This document shows, in pieces, positions 7,716 through 16,969 of a stretch of 64,000 nucleotides of DNA. The notes beneath the pieces were generated by a model. The model saw nothing but the letters and a program-made list of their open reading frames with translations. It was not told the origin of the DNA and ran no database searches. Source of the stretch: Pseudomonadota bacterium (GTDB lineage: Bacteria > Pseudomonadota > Gammaproteobacteria > Burkholderiales > SG8-39); the NCBI GenBank assembly GCA_947455195.1, contig CANGMI010000002.1:62001-126000 (forward strand), given 5' to 3'. Each line of letters starts with the position of its first letter. Position 1 is the first letter of the stretch. The position numbers were made by a program, and so were the translations under genes.

Positions 7716-9911
7716 GTGGGACTCGGGCGTCTGATCGAGGAAAGCGTCGCATCCGGGTTCAGGTGTACCCGGGTCGTTGCCTGTGCGGTACTGATGCCTG
7801 GGTCGATTGCTGCCGCGTCGGCGCAGACCGTGTCAGGCGCATCGGCCCCCGGTGCAGCGATGTCCGGCCTGGCAACGCCTCCCGGCCTGGCTGCATCCGC
7901 CCCGCAAGCCCTGTCAGGCGACGTGCTCGATGTCGTGCGGGTCGTCGCGCAGCGGGTACCCGGACCCGATCCGGGTGATTCGGCCAGTGCGGGTGTCGTC
8001 ACCGCATCCGATCTTGCGCAGCGATCACTGGCGCGGCCTGCGGAGGTGCTCGAAGCCATTCCGGGCATGATCACCACGCAGCACAGCGGTGCTGGCAAGG
8101 CGAATCAGTACTTCTTTCGCGGGTTCAATCTCGATCATGGCACCGACTTCGAGACGACGCTCGACGGCATGCCGATGAACCTTCGAACCCACGCGCATGG
8201 CCAGGGTTACACCGATCTCAACATGATCATTCCCGAACTGGTGAGCCGCATCGATTACCTGAAGGGGCCCTACCTGGCGAGCCAGGGCGACTTCGCAACC
8301 GCCGGTTCGGCTGCCATCCGCTATGTCGATCGGCTCGATCGCGATGTGCTGGCACTGACAGCCGGCAATCAGGGGTTCGGACGAGCCCTTTTCATGGGGG
8401 CGCCGCAACTGGCCGAGGGGCGCACGGTGGCAGCGCTCGAGGTCGGGCATGAGAACGGCCCGTGGGTTGTCCCCGAGAACCTGCGACGCATCAATGCGGT
8501 CGTGCGGCATACCCGCGCCATCGAAGAAGGGCAGGTGAGCATCGCGCTCATGGGCTATCAGGCAGGGTGGCGCGCCACCAATCAGGTGCCCTCGCGTGCC
8601 ATCGCGCAAGGACTCATCGACCGGTTCGGCTCGATCGACCCGACCGATGGCGGACAGACGCATCGTTACAGCCTGTCGATCGATCTGGTGCGCCAATGGG
8701 CAGGCGGGACGCTGCGCAGCACCGCCTACGCCATCGACAGCGTGCTGGATCTTTACTCGAATTTCACCGGTTTCATGGCCGATCGGGTCAATGGCGATCA
8801 GGTCCGCCAGTGGGACCGCCGCAAGGTCTACGGCTGGAACGGCCACTGGTCGGTGCCCGCGCGATCGTTCGGTCGCGAGGCGGAGACCATCGTCGGGTTC
8901 GATCTGCGCGAGGACCGCATTGACCCGGTGGTGCTGCAACCGGCGCTGGGTGGATCACCGTTCGGTGTCGCGACGCGGCGCGATCGGGTGCGCGAGACGA
9001 GCATGGCCGGCTGGGTCGAGCAGCGCGTTCAGTGGACCGGATGGCTCCGATCGATCGCCGGGCTGCGGCTGGTGAGTTACGCCTTCGACGTCGACAGCAA
9101 TCTGGCTGCCAACAGCGGGCGGCGCACGGCGTCGATGGGCTTGCCCAAGCTCTCGCTGGTGGCCGGCCCCTGGGCACGGACCGAAATTTTCCTCAACGGT
9201 GGCCAGGGTTTTCACTCGAACGATGCGCGGGGTGCCCTGGCGCGGGTCGATCCTGCCACGCCGAACGTACCCAACTCGGCCGCGCCGGTGACCCCGCTCG
9301 TGCGCGGGACGGGCGGCGAACTCGGCATTCGCGGGGCCTGGCTGCCCGGATGGCAGTCATCGATCTCGCTCTGGACACTCGCGCTCGCGTCCGAGCTCGT
9401 CTTCGATGGCGATACCGGGACGACGGTGCCGGGTCGCCCGTCGCGCCGGGAGGGCCTCGAGTGGTCCAACCGCTATGCGGCGCGCGAATGGCTGGCCCTG
9501 GAGTTCGACCTCGCCCGGACCCGGGCGCGCTTTACCGATCATCCGCTGGACAACCCCGGCAATCGCATCCCCGAGGCCTTGCAATCGACCGCCGCAGCCG
9601 GCGCCAGCGTCGGCGGCTTCGGAGCCTGGTCGGGCGGCATCTCGATGCGCTACTTCGGATCGCGCCCGCTCCTCGAAGATGGCAGCATGCGCTCGGCATC
9701 GACCCTCACCTGGAATGCGCAAGCCGGGTACCGGTTCGATCGCAGCACCCGCGTGCGGCTCGACGTCTTCAACCTCTTCAACCGGCATGCCGACGAGATC
9801 AGCTACTACTACGCATCGCAATTGCGTGCCGAGGCGTCGCCGGTCAACGACATCCTGGCGCATCCGATGGCCAGTCGCGCGCTCCGGGCTTCGCTCGTGA
9901 AGACGTTCTGA
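7716..9911 (+). CDS. TonB-dependent receptor, second locus
   Basis: About 731 residues, four bases after the mnmC stop. A signal-like segment ends SIAAASAQT (about 38), followed by a plug domain (about 70-190: VLEAIPGMITTQHSG, YFFRGFNLDHGTDFET, RIDYLKGPYLASQGDFAT) and a barrel ending SLVKTF. The GTG at 7716 is preferred because the next ATG (about 7794) would remove most of the signal peptide. The context (a tRNA-modification gene upstream, a convergent Bug gene downstream) says nothing about ligand. It would rely on a Ton motor encoded elsewhere, possibly the one at 814-2690. Confidence 0.9.
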   Translation: MGLGRLIEESVASGFRCTRVVACAVLMPGSIAAASAQTVSGASAPGAAMSGLATPPGLAASAPQALSGDVLDVVRVVAQRVPGPDPGDSASAGVVTASDLAQRSLARPAEVLEAIPGMITTQHSGAGKANQYFFRGFNLDHGTDFETTLDGMPMNLRTHAHGQGYTDLNMIIPELVSRIDYLKGPYLASQGDFATAGSAAIRYVDRLDRDVLALTAGNQGFGRALFMGAPQLAEGRTVAALEVGHENGPWVVPENLRRINAVVRHTRAIEEGQVSIALMGYQAGWRATNQVPSRAIAQGLIDRFGSIDPTDGGQTHRYSLSIDLVRQWAGGTLRSTAYAIDSVLDLYSNFTGFMADRVNGDQVRQWDRRKVYGWNGHWSVPARSFGREAETIVGFDLREDRIDPVVLQPALGGSPFGVATRRDRVRETSMAGWVEQRVQWTGWLRSIAGLRLVSYAFDVDSNLAANSGRRTASMGLPKLSLVAGPWARTEIFLNGGQGFHSNDARGALARVDPATPNVPNSAAPVTPLVRGTGGELGIRGAWLPGWQSSISLWTLALASELVFDGDTGTTVPGRPSRREGLEWSNRYAAREWLALEFDLARTRARFTDHPLDNPGNRIPEALQSTAAAGASVGGFGAWSGGISMRYFGSRPLLEDGSMRSASTLTWNAQAGYRFDRSTRVRLDVFNLFNRHADEISYYYASQLRAEASPVNDILAHPMASRALRASLVKTF

Positions 9912-9939
9912 GGACGCTCGAGGGTGGTCGGATGCCTGA

Positions 9940-9953
9940 ACCCTCAGGAGGGT
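9940..9953. terminator. Short hairpin between convergent genes
   Basis: ACCCT and AGGGT arms with a CAGG loop, between the receptor stop (9911) and the convergent Bug gene stop (9960). There is no T-tract and the stem is only 5 bp, so this is a weak candidate. Confidence 0.25.
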
Positions 9954-9959
9954 GCTCTG

Positions 9960-10946
9960 CTACTCGGGCTTGATGCCGATGTCGCGCACGATCTTCGCGA
10001 AGCGGATCACGTCGGCCCGCACCGTGTCGGCGAGTTCCTGGGGCGATCCGCCATGCGCCTCCAGACCGGCCTTGGCGAGGCGTTCGCTGACATCCGGTGA
10101 CTTGAGGGCTCTTGCGGCTTCCTCGGAGAGCTTGTTGACAATGGCGGCAGGCGTCCCTGCAGGCGCAGACAGCGCGAAAAAGCCCGGCGCGATCGTGTCG
10201 GCCGTGCCGCCGAGTTCGACGATCGAGGGCACCTCGGGGAAGAGCGGCGAGCGCTTCGCGGCGCCGAGCGCCAGCGCCTTGAGCCGTCCGTCCTTGATGT
10301 GGCCGAGCACGGCGTTGAAAGTGGACATCGTCACCTGGGTCTCGCCGGCCACCGTAGCGGCGGCCGCGGGTGCAGAGCCCTTGTAGGGCACATGGTTCAG
10401 GCGGACACTGAATCGTGCGGCCAGCGCTTCGAACGACAACTGGGTGATGCTGCCGATGCCGATGCTGGCGTAGTTGATCTCGCCCGGCTTTTCCCGCGCA
10501 AGGCGCAGGAAGTCGGCGAAGTTCTGGGCCGGAAAGTCGCGATTGGCAACCAGCAGGTAGGCCCCGAAGGTGGCGATGCCGATGTGCGCGAAGTCGCGCA
10601 CCGGGTCGTAGGGCAGTCGGGTGTAGAGCGCCGGATTGATGCCGAGTGCGCCGCGATCGGTCATGAGCATCGTGTACCCGTCAGGCGCCGCTTTCGCCAC
10701 CGCATCGGTACCGGGCACGCCGTTGGCGCCCGGCCGGTTCTCGATCACGACCGGCTGACCCAGTTGCTGCTGCAATGCGTTGCCCATGGTACGCGCCGTG
10801 AAGTCGGCGCTGCCACCGGGCGGGAAGGCCACGATCAGGCGCACCGGACGGTTCGGCCAGGTCGGTGATTGCGCCTGCGCCGGCAAGACGTGCAACAGCG
10901 GCAGGGCGGTGGCAAGTGCGATCAGCGTTCGATGCAGCGGTGACAT
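9960..10946 (-). CDS. Bug/TctC family periplasmic substrate-binding protein (1)
   Basis: 328 residues. Signal peptide MSPLHRTLIALATALPLLHV then PAQAQ (cleavage about 26), followed by the Bug core WPNRPVRLIVAFPPGG, IENRPGANG, AAPDGYTMLM and the HVPYKGSAPA segment. Bug proteins bind carboxylates, amino acids or nicotinate-type ligands and belong to tripartite tricarboxylate transport, but no TctA or TctB membrane gene is nearby. It is transcribed alone, divergently from the ccm operon across a 60-bp gap. The ligand is not predictable from sequence. Confidence 0.92.
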   Translation of the reverse strand: MSPLHRTLIALATALPLLHVLPAQAQSPTWPNRPVRLIVAFPPGGSADFTARTMGNALQQQLGQPVVIENRPGANGVPGTDAVAKAAPDGYTMLMTDRGALGINPALYTRLPYDPVRDFAHIGIATFGAYLLVANRDFPAQNFADFLRLAREKPGEINYASIGIGSITQLSFEALAARFSVRLNHVPYKGSAPAAAATVAGETQVTMSTFNAVLGHIKDGRLKALALGAAKRSPLFPEVPSIVELGGTADTIAPGFFALSAPAGTPAAIVNKLSEEAARALKSPDVSERLAKAGLEAHGGSPQELADTVRADVIRFAKIVRDIGIKPE

Positions 10947-11006
10947 GGTCCGGGTACCGGTCGGGAAGTCGATCGGCTATCCTAGCGCACCTCGTGTGCC
11001 TGCCTC

Positions 11007-11675
11007 GTGTTGACCGACCTGTCACCCTCTGATAACCACCTTCGTGCGACCGGCCTTGCGTGCAGGCGGGGCGAACGACGCCTGTTCAAGGGGGTTGCCT
11101 TTGATGCGCCCGCGGGTACCCTCGTGCGGGTGACCGGGCGAAATGGCAGCGGCAAGACCAGTCTGCTGCGCATCCTCGTGGGGCTCTCCACCCCGGATGC
11201 GGGGGCGGTGTTCTGGCAGGGTCGCCCGGTGCTGGCCGACAGGCTTGCCTGGTCGTCACAGGTTCTCTATCTGGGCCACGCCAGCGCCTTGAAGGATGAT
11301 CTGGACGCCGCCGAAAATCTCGAGTTCGCCTGCCGACTGGCGGCTGAGCCGATCCGGGCAGAGGCCCTCGCGCTGGCGCTCGCCCGACTCGGTGTTGCCC
11401 ACCGGGCGGGTGTGCCGGCGCGGTTTCTCTCGCAGGGGCAGCGACGGCGTGTGGCGCTGGCGCGACTCGCCCTCACCAGCCGTCCGGTCTGGGTACTCGA
11501 CGAGCCTGTCGTCGGACTCGACATGGCCGCGATGGCTGAGGTCGAGCAGATCATCGGAGCACACCTCGCGCACGGGGGTATCGTGGTGCTCACCACCCAT
11601 CAGGCCCTCGACGTCGCCGCACCGCGGCCCATGGTGGTCGATCTCGATGCGGTGTCGCTCGAGGCGGTGGCATGA
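11007..11675 (+). CDS. ccmA: Haem exporter ATP-binding protein CcmA
   Basis: 222 residues, an ABC ATPase and first gene of the cytochrome c maturation operon. Walker A is GRNGSGKTS (about 44-52), the signature is LSQGQRRRVALARL (about 138-151) and Walker B is VWVLDEPVVGLD. With CcmB and CcmC it forms the membrane complex that drives release of haem-loaded CcmE. Start is the GTG at 11007; a TTG follows directly and could serve instead. Its TGA overlaps the ccmB ATG by 4 nt. The only promoter-like element in the 60-bp upstream gap is a weak TATCCT near 10978. Confidence 0.95.
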   Translation: MLTDLSPSDNHLRATGLACRRGERRLFKGVAFDAPAGTLVRVTGRNGSGKTSLLRILVGLSTPDAGAVFWQGRPVLADRLAWSSQVLYLGHASALKDDLDAAENLEFACRLAAEPIRAEALALALARLGVAHRAGVPARFLSQGQRRRVALARLALTSRPVWVLDEPVVGLDMAAMAEVEQIIGAHLAHGGIVVLTTHQALDVAAPRPMVVDLDAVSLEAVA

Positions 11676-12337
11676 GCACGCTCGCCGCCATCCTGCGCTT
11701 CGAACTGCTGCTCGCCTGGCGACGCCGGTCGGCGCTCGCCACGACCCTGGGTTTCTTCGTGATCGTGGCGAGCCTCTTTCCCCTTGCGCTCGGTGCTGAC
11801 CCGAAACTGCTGCGTCTCATCGGTGCGGGCGTGGTGTGGGTGGCCGCCTTGCTCGCCACGCTCCTGGGGCTGGCACGACTCTTTGCCGCCGATCATGAGG
11901 ATGGCACGCTCGAGCAGTTGCGCCTTGCCCCGCTGCCCCTGCCGCTCGCCGTCATGGCCAAACTGGCTGCGCACTGGTTGCTCACGGCCGTGCCGCTCTG
12001 TCTGGCGGCCCCGATCCTCGGCCTGCAGTACGGGCTCTCGCAGGGCGCCATCGGCGTGCTCGTTGCGGGTCTCCTCCTTGGCACGCCGGTGCTCTGTCTG
12101 GTGGGGGCGGTGGGGGCTGCGCTCACGCTCGGCCTTCGCGCGAGCGGCGTACTGGTGCCCGTGATCGTGCTGCCCCTCGAAGTGCCGGTGCTCATCATGG
12201 GCGCGGGCGCGGTCGAGGCACAGGCGAGCGGCCTGGGTGCCGGCCCCTGGTTGTCCCTGCTGGCAGCCCTTTTCATTGTCTTTCTTGTTGCCGCGCCTTC
12301 GGTCATCGCCTTCGCGCTGCGCATCTCATCGGAGTGA
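11672..12337 (+). CDS. ccmB: Haem exporter membrane protein CcmB
   Basis: 221 residues with six hydrophobic segments. It begins MSTLAAILRFELLLAWRRRS, as is usual for CcmB, and pairs with the CcmA ATPase. It is the membrane subunit of the CcmABC complex in the inner membrane. The start overlaps the ccmA stop (ATGA), and the ccmC start follows 11 nt after its stop. Length is normal for the family. Confidence 0.94.
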   Translation: MSTLAAILRFELLLAWRRRSALATTLGFFVIVASLFPLALGADPKLLRLIGAGVVWVAALLATLLGLARLFAADHEDGTLEQLRLAPLPLPLAVMAKLAAHWLLTAVPLCLAAPILGLQYGLSQGAIGVLVAGLLLGTPVLCLVGAVGAALTLGLRASGVLVPVIVLPLEVPVLIMGAGAVEAQASGLGAGPWLSLLAALFIVFLVAAPSVIAFALRISSE

Positions 12338-12347
12338 TCAAGGCCTC

Positions 12348-13103
12348 ATGGCGACCTCGACTGCCGCGCGCTCGATGCTCTTCCGGTACGCATCGCCCGC
12401 CACGTTCTATCCGCTGGCGGGCCGGTTGTGGCCCTGGTTCGCCGCTGCCGCGGTCGTGCTGGCCCTTGCGGGCCTTGCCATCGGCCTGCTCGTCGCCCCC
12501 ACCGACGCGACCCAGGGTGATGCGTACCGGATCATCTTCATCCACGTACCGGCGGCCTGGATGTCGATGTTCATCTACCTGGTGATGGCGTTCTATGCGG
12601 TTCTCACCCTCGGTTTCAATACCCGGCTCTCGGCCATGATGATGCGTTCGCTCGCACCGACCGGTGCGATGTTCACGTTCGTCGCCTTGTGGACCGGCGC
12701 CCTGTGGGGCAAACCCACCTGGGGGACATGGTGGGTCTGGGATGCGCGTCTCACATCCGAACTGATCCTCTTCTTTCTCTACCTCGGATTCATTGCGCTG
12801 CAGTCGGCCATCGACGATACCCGTCGCGCCGATCGTGCCGGTGCGCTTGTCGCCCTCGTGGGTGCGGTCAACGTGCCGATCATCTATTTCTCGGTGAAGT
12901 GGTGGAACACCCTGCATCAGGGGGCTTCGGTGAGCCTCACACGCGCACCGAGCATGGCGCGCGACATGCTTCTGGGGATGTTGCTCATGGCCATCGCCTG
13001 CTGGATGTATTCGATCGCGGTCGCGCTGGTGCGGGTGCGTGCGCTGATTGTCGAGCGCGAGCGAGACGCGGCCTGGTTGCGTGAAGCCGGTGCGGCCGAC
13101 TGA
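12348..13103 (+). CDS. ccmC: Haem handling protein CcmC
   Basis: 251 residues, six membrane helices. The tryptophan-rich periplasmic WWD motif reads WGTWWVWD (about 124-131), with flanking His residues that bind haem in this family. CcmC loads haem onto CcmE. The ATG at 12348 was chosen because it opens a normal-length CcmC; the frame extends upstream inside ccmB. A 94-bp gap follows before ccmD. It contains TAAAAT at 13170-13175, which resembles a -10, but no matching -35 was seen. Confidence 0.95.
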   Translation: MATSTAARSMLFRYASPATFYPLAGRLWPWFAAAAVVLALAGLAIGLLVAPTDATQGDAYRIIFIHVPAAWMSMFIYLVMAFYAVLTLGFNTRLSAMMMRSLAPTGAMFTFVALWTGALWGKPTWGTWWVWDARLTSELILFFLYLGFIALQSAIDDTRRADRAGALVALVGAVNVPIIYFSVKWWNTLHQGASVSLTRAPSMARDMLLGMLLMAIACWMYSIAVALVRVRALIVERERDAAWLREAGAAD

Positions 13104-13197
13104 CCGGGCCTCGGGGCGGAGCCTTCATGCGGTGACGCTGGTCGCGCCGGCGTGACCCGCTCAATCCAGTAAAATCGGTCAACCTGACTGAAGGTGG

Positions 13198-13377
13198 ATG
13201 CCTGTGTTCTGGACGAGCGTCGGTGATTTTCTGGCGATGGGTGGCTACGGCGTCTACGTCTGGGGTGCCTATGGCGTCACGACCCTCGCGGTCCTGGCTG
13301 AAGTGATGGCCCTCCGGGGCCGGGCGCGTCGTTCGGGCCCGTTGACGCGAAGGGCAGATGAGGCGCATCGCTCGTGA
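13198..13377 (+). CDS. ccmD: Haem exporter small subunit CcmD
   Basis: 59 residues. The sequence contains FLAMGGYGVYVWGAYGVT (about 11-28), the typical CcmD signature at the start of its single membrane helix, then a basic tail. CcmD stabilises the CcmC-CcmE interaction and helps release haem-bound CcmE. Start is the ATG at 13198, preceded by GAAGGTGG. The TGA overlaps the ccmE GTG (GTGA, 13374-13377), so the two are translationally coupled. Confidence 0.92.
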   Translation: MPVFWTSVGDFLAMGGYGVYVWGAYGVTTLAVLAEVMALRGRARRSGPLTRRADEAHRS

Positions 13378-13847
13378 AGCCGCGTCATCGTCGCTTCGCC
13401 TGGATCGGAACCGGTGTGCTCGCACTGGGCACAGCGGTGGCGCTCGTGCTCAACGCCTTCAACAGCAATCTCGTGTTCTTCTTCACGCCCACCCAGATCG
13501 TGTCGCGTGAAGCGCCGGTCGATCGCGCCTTTCGCATCGGCGGCATGGTCGAGGAGCGCAGCCTGCAGCGCGAAGATACCCGGGTGCGCTTTGTCGTGAC
13601 CGATACGGCCAACCGGGTCACTGTCGACTATGTCGGTATTCTTCCCGACCTCTTCAAGGAAGGGCGCGGGGTCGTGGCCCAAGGCCGCCTCGGTGCCGAT
13701 GGGGTGTTCGTGGCCGATCAGGTACTCGCCAAGCATGACGAGAACTACATGCCTCCCGAGGCTGCCGAGGCGATGAAGAAGGGCGCCGAGGTATCCGGGA
13801 GCCTTTCAAAGACACTGCGCGCACCCGCCGCAAACGGAAGCCCCTGA
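13374..13847 (+). CDS. ccmE: Periplasmic haem chaperone CcmE
   Basis: 157 residues. An N-terminal signal anchor (about 9-28) is followed by the beta-barrel chaperone domain (FRIGGMVEERSL, VDYVGILPDLFKEG). The haem-attachment motif is KHDENYMPPE, with the covalent-binding His at about 121 and the Tyr at about 125, the family HxxxY. The GTG start overlaps the ccmD stop, and the TGA shares bases with the ccmF ATG. Confidence 0.96.
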   Translation: MKPRHRRFAWIGTGVLALGTAVALVLNAFNSNLVFFFTPTQIVSREAPVDRAFRIGGMVEERSLQREDTRVRFVVTDTANRVTVDYVGILPDLFKEGRGVVAQGRLGADGVFVADQVLAKHDENYMPPEAAEAMKKGAEVSGSLSKTLRAPAANGSP

Positions 13848-15802
13848 TGATTCCGGAAGTCGGTCAGTTCGCGCTCGTGGTGGCGCTGGCAGTGGCCATC
13901 CTGCAGTGCGTGGTGCCTCTGGCGGGCGCAGCGCGGGGCAACGCTGTCTGGATGGCCCTCGCGCGCCCCGCGGCGCGAGTGCAGTTCCTGCTGGTGCTCA
14001 TCGCGTTTGGCGTGCTCGCGCACGCGTTCGTCACGAGCGACTTCTCGGTGGCGTATGTGGCCGCCAATTCGAGCCGCGCCTTGCCGGTCGAATACCGCTT
14101 CGCGGCGGTCTGGGGCGGGCACGAGGGCTCGATCCTCCTGTGGTTGCTGATGCTCACCTTCTGGATGCTGGCCGTGAGTTTCTTCAGCCGCCACATGCCC
14201 GAGACCATGGTGGCCCGCATCCTCGCCGTGATGGCCTTCGTGAGCGTCGGGTTCCTGCTCTTTCTGCTCTTGACATCGAGCCCGTTCGACCGACTGTTGC
14301 CGGCAGCGCCTGACGGGCGTGACCTCAACCCGATGCTGCAGGACCCGGGCATGGTGATTCACCCGCCGATGCTTTACATGGGGTATGTCGGCTTTTCGGT
14401 GCCGTTTGCCTTTGCCATCGCTGCACTCCTCGGGGGCAATCTCGATGCGGCCTGGGCGCGCTGGTCACGCCCATGGACGACCGTCGCGTGGGTGTTTCTC
14501 ACGCTTGGTATCTGTCTGGGCAGTGCCTGGGCCTACTACACGCTGGGATGGGGCGGCTGGTGGTTCTGGGATCCGGTCGAGAACGCCTCCTTCATGCCCT
14601 GGCTGGTCGGAACGGGGCTCATTCACTCGCTGGCCGTGACCGAGAAGCGCGGGGCGTTCAAGGTCTGGACGGTGCTCCTTGCGATCATCGCCTTTTCGCT
14701 CTCGCTGCTGGGTACCTTCCTCGTTCGATCGGGTGTGCTGACCTCGGTCCACGCCTTTGCGACCGACCCGCGCCGCGGTGTCTTCATTCTCGGATTTCTC
14801 GCGCTGGTGGTCGGTGGGTCGCTCGCGCTCTTTGCCTGGCGGGCACCCCGCGTCGGCCTGGGCGGCCGCTTCGAGGTGGTGTCGCGGGAGTCGGCGCTGC
14901 TGGTGAACAACGTCCTGATGCTCGCGGCTGCAGGCACGGTGGCACTGGGCACCCTCTACCCGATCTTCATGGACAGTCTGGGCCTGGGCAAGATTTCGGT
15001 GGGGCCGCCGTACTTCGAGGCGGTCTTCGTGCCGCTCATGGCGCCCGCGCTCTTCATGATGGGGGTCGGGCCGCTCGCGCGATGGAAGCAGGCGAGCCTG
15101 CCCGACATTGCCCTGCGTCTGCGCTGGGCCTTTGGTGCTGCCGTCCTCGTGGCCGTGATCGGACCCATCGGCGCGGGCGGCTGGTCGGTGATGGTGGCGC
15201 TTGGCTTGCTCCTTGCCGCCTGGATTGCGGTGGCGGGCGTGGCAAGCCTCTGGCAACTGCTCGAGGGTGCCGACGCGAGCGATCGCTGGTGGGAGCGGTT
15301 GCGCCGGATACGACGCGTGACGCCCGCCGTGTGGGGGATGCTCGTCGCGCATCTGGGGGTTGCCGTCTTCGTGGTCGGCGTCACGCTGGTCAAGGGCTAT
15401 GAGAGCGAGCAGGATGTGCGCATGGCCTTCGGCGAGACGGTGGCGGGTGGCCCGTATGCCTTCACCCTGCGCGACGTACGCGACGGCGATGGGCCCAATT
15501 ACCGGTATCAGCGCGCCACGGTCGAGGTGTCTCGTGACGGTCGCCCCTACACCACGCTCTTCCCCGAGAAGCGGGTCTATCGGGTGCAGTCCAACCCGAT
15601 GACCGAGGCTGCGATCGAGCGCAGCTTCACTCACGACCTCTATGTGTCGCTGGGCGAGGCGCTGACGCCCACCGCTTGGACCTTGCGCATCTACTACAAG
15701 CCCTTCATCGACTGGATCTGGGCCGGTTGTGTCCTGATGGCCCTCGGGGGGCTGCTTGCGGTAATCGATCGGCGCTACCGGCGCGGGCGCGGCACCGCAT
15801 GA
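13847..15802 (+). CDS. ccmF: Cytochrome c haem lyase subunit CcmF
   Basis: 651 residues, about 15 membrane helices, normal length. The WWD domain reads GWGGWWFWDPVENASFMPWL (about 234-253). CcmF works with CcmH and CcmI to attach haem to apocytochrome CXXCH motifs in the periplasm. The start overlaps the ccmE stop (TGATG) and the stop overlaps the ccmG ATG (ATGA). Confidence 0.96.
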   Translation: MIPEVGQFALVVALAVAILQCVVPLAGAARGNAVWMALARPAARVQFLLVLIAFGVLAHAFVTSDFSVAYVAANSSRALPVEYRFAAVWGGHEGSILLWLLMLTFWMLAVSFFSRHMPETMVARILAVMAFVSVGFLLFLLLTSSPFDRLLPAAPDGRDLNPMLQDPGMVIHPPMLYMGYVGFSVPFAFAIAALLGGNLDAAWARWSRPWTTVAWVFLTLGICLGSAWAYYTLGWGGWWFWDPVENASFMPWLVGTGLIHSLAVTEKRGAFKVWTVLLAIIAFSLSLLGTFLVRSGVLTSVHAFATDPRRGVFILGFLALVVGGSLALFAWRAPRVGLGGRFEVVSRESALLVNNVLMLAAAGTVALGTLYPIFMDSLGLGKISVGPPYFEAVFVPLMAPALFMMGVGPLARWKQASLPDIALRLRWAFGAAVLVAVIGPIGAGGWSVMVALGLLLAAWIAVAGVASLWQLLEGADASDRWWERLRRIRRVTPAVWGMLVAHLGVAVFVVGVTLVKGYESEQDVRMAFGETVAGGPYAFTLRDVRDGDGPNYRYQRATVEVSRDGRPYTTLFPEKRVYRVQSNPMTEAAIERSFTHDLYVSLGEALTPTAWTLRIYYKPFIDWIWAGCVLMALGGLLAVIDRRYRRGRGTA

Positions 15803-16332
15803 AGCGCTTTGTCATTCCGCTGGTGGTCTTCGGGGCGCTGGTGGTCTTTCTGGCCATCGGGCTCACGCGTGATCCGCGCGAGGTTCCATCGCCCCTCGTC
15901 GGCAAACCGGCCCCCGCATTCTCGCTCTCGACCCTGGCCGATCCGACCCGGGTGCTGACGCCGGCCGACCTTCGGGGCAAGGTATGGCTGCTCAACGTGT
16001 GGGCGTCCTGGTGCGTGGCCTGTCGTCAGGAACATCCCTTGCTCGTGGAGTTCGCACGCACCCATCGAGTGCCGATCATCGGTCTCGATTACAAGGACAA
16101 GCGTGACGACGCGCTGGCGTGGCTCATGCGTTTCGGCAATCCGTATGCGGCATCGGTCGTCGACGCCGATGGTCGCACCGGCATCGAGTACGGGGTCTAC
16201 GGCGTGCCCGAGACCTTTCTCATCGATCAGGAAGGCATCATTCGCTACAAGCGCATCGGCCCGCTCACCGCCGAGGCACTGCGCGACGAGGTGATGCCCC
16301 TCATCAGACGCTACGATGTCCCGGCGTCCTGA
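15799..16332 (+). CDS. ccmG: Periplasmic thiol:disulfide oxidoreductase CcmG/DsbE
   Basis: 177 residues. An N-terminal membrane anchor (about 4-24) is followed by a thioredoxin fold with active site WCVAC (about 71-75) and the cis-Pro loop GVYGVPETFLID. It keeps apocytochrome c or CcmH cysteines reduced for haem ligation. The second-Cys context CRQEHP is typical of betaproteobacterial CcmG. Its ATG overlaps the ccmF stop and its 3' end overlaps ccmH by 17 nt. Confidence 0.95.
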   Translation: MKRFVIPLVVFGALVVFLAIGLTRDPREVPSPLVGKPAPAFSLSTLADPTRVLTPADLRGKVWLLNVWASWCVACRQEHPLLVEFARTHRVPIIGLDYKDKRDDALAWLMRFGNPYAASVVDADGRTGIEYGVYGVPETFLIDQEGIIRYKRIGPLTAEALRDEVMPLIRRYDVPAS

Positions 16333-16969
16333 TCAAGCGGCGGCCGGCCGCGTCGTGAGGAAGCCCGAAACAGGGCCTCGGCGCTTCCTTGGCTGTACCC
16401 TTGCGGGCCTCGCGCTCGCCGGCCTGCTCCTCGTGTCAGGGGCATCCGTCGCCGATGCGCGACCTTCCCCCAGCGAGGCCGTGATCGAGGCGCGCGTGAA
16501 GTCGCTTGCACTCGAGTTGCGCTGCCTGGTCTGCCAGAACCAGACCATCGCCGATTCCCAGGCTGATCTGGCGGTGGATTTGCGCGCCCGTATTCGCGAG
16601 CAGATTGCGGCCGGGGCGACCGATGAGGACATCCGCCGCTACATGGTGGAGCGCTATGGCGAGTTCGTGCTCTACCGGCCGGCCCTGCATGCCAGCACGG
16701 CGTTGCTCTGGTTCGGTCCGGCACTCCTCGTCGTGCTGGGTCTGGCGGCACTGGCGGCCAGCCTGAGACGACGCGCGAATGCACCGTCCGGTGATGACCC
16801 CGATGACAGTCTGGCCGAGGGTCGGACCACCGGGCTGGCGGGTCATCCGGCCAGTGGTCCGGCAGGTGGTACGGCAGGTGGTACGGCAGGTGGTACGGCA
16901 GGTGGTCTTGCCGACCGTCGAGCCGAAGAATCGCACCCGGGTGCATCGAATCGGAGTGGGCAGGCATGA
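16316..16969 (+). CDS. ccmH: Cytochrome c maturation protein CcmH (short form)
   Basis: 217 residues. Leader about 22-48 (ends ADARP). The redox motif LRCLVCQNQ (Cys about 70 and 73) is the thiol pair that reduces apocytochrome c. A membrane helix lies at about 128-148, then a long low-complexity tail that contains a GGTA repeat coded by 12-bp units. This is the two-gene arrangement, with the TPR half encoded separately as ccmI. The ATG at 16316 overlaps ccmG; a GTG near 16352 is an alternative that would shorten the N-terminus. The tail is longer than usual. Confidence 0.92.
   Translation: MSRRPDQAAAGRVVRKPETGPRRFLGCTLAGLALAGLLLVSGASVADARPSPSEAVIEARVKSLALELRCLVCQNQTIADSQADLAVDLRARIREQIAAGATDEDIRRYMVERYGEFVLYRPALHASTALLWFGPALLVVLGLAALAASLRRRANAPSGDDPDDSLAEGRTTGLAGHPASGPAGGTAGGTAGGTAGGLADRRAEESHPGASNRSGQA
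16861..16908. repeat. Four tandem 12-bp repeats in the ccmH tail
   Basis: GGCAGGTGGTAC is repeated at 16861, 16873 and 16885, and a fourth unit (16897-16908) differs at its last two bases. It encodes a GGTA-type flexible stretch in the C-terminal tail of CcmH. The unit keeps the frame, so copy number can vary without breaking the gene. Confidence 0.95.

Noticed and set aside
10978-10983. TATCCT as the ccm promoter
   Set aside because: The hexamer 17 bp upstream (TACCGG) is a poor -35, so support is too weak to list as a feature.
13170-13175. TAAAAT as an internal ccmD promoter
   Set aside because: No -35 hexamer at suitable spacing. The gene order and overlaps suggest one ccm transcript.
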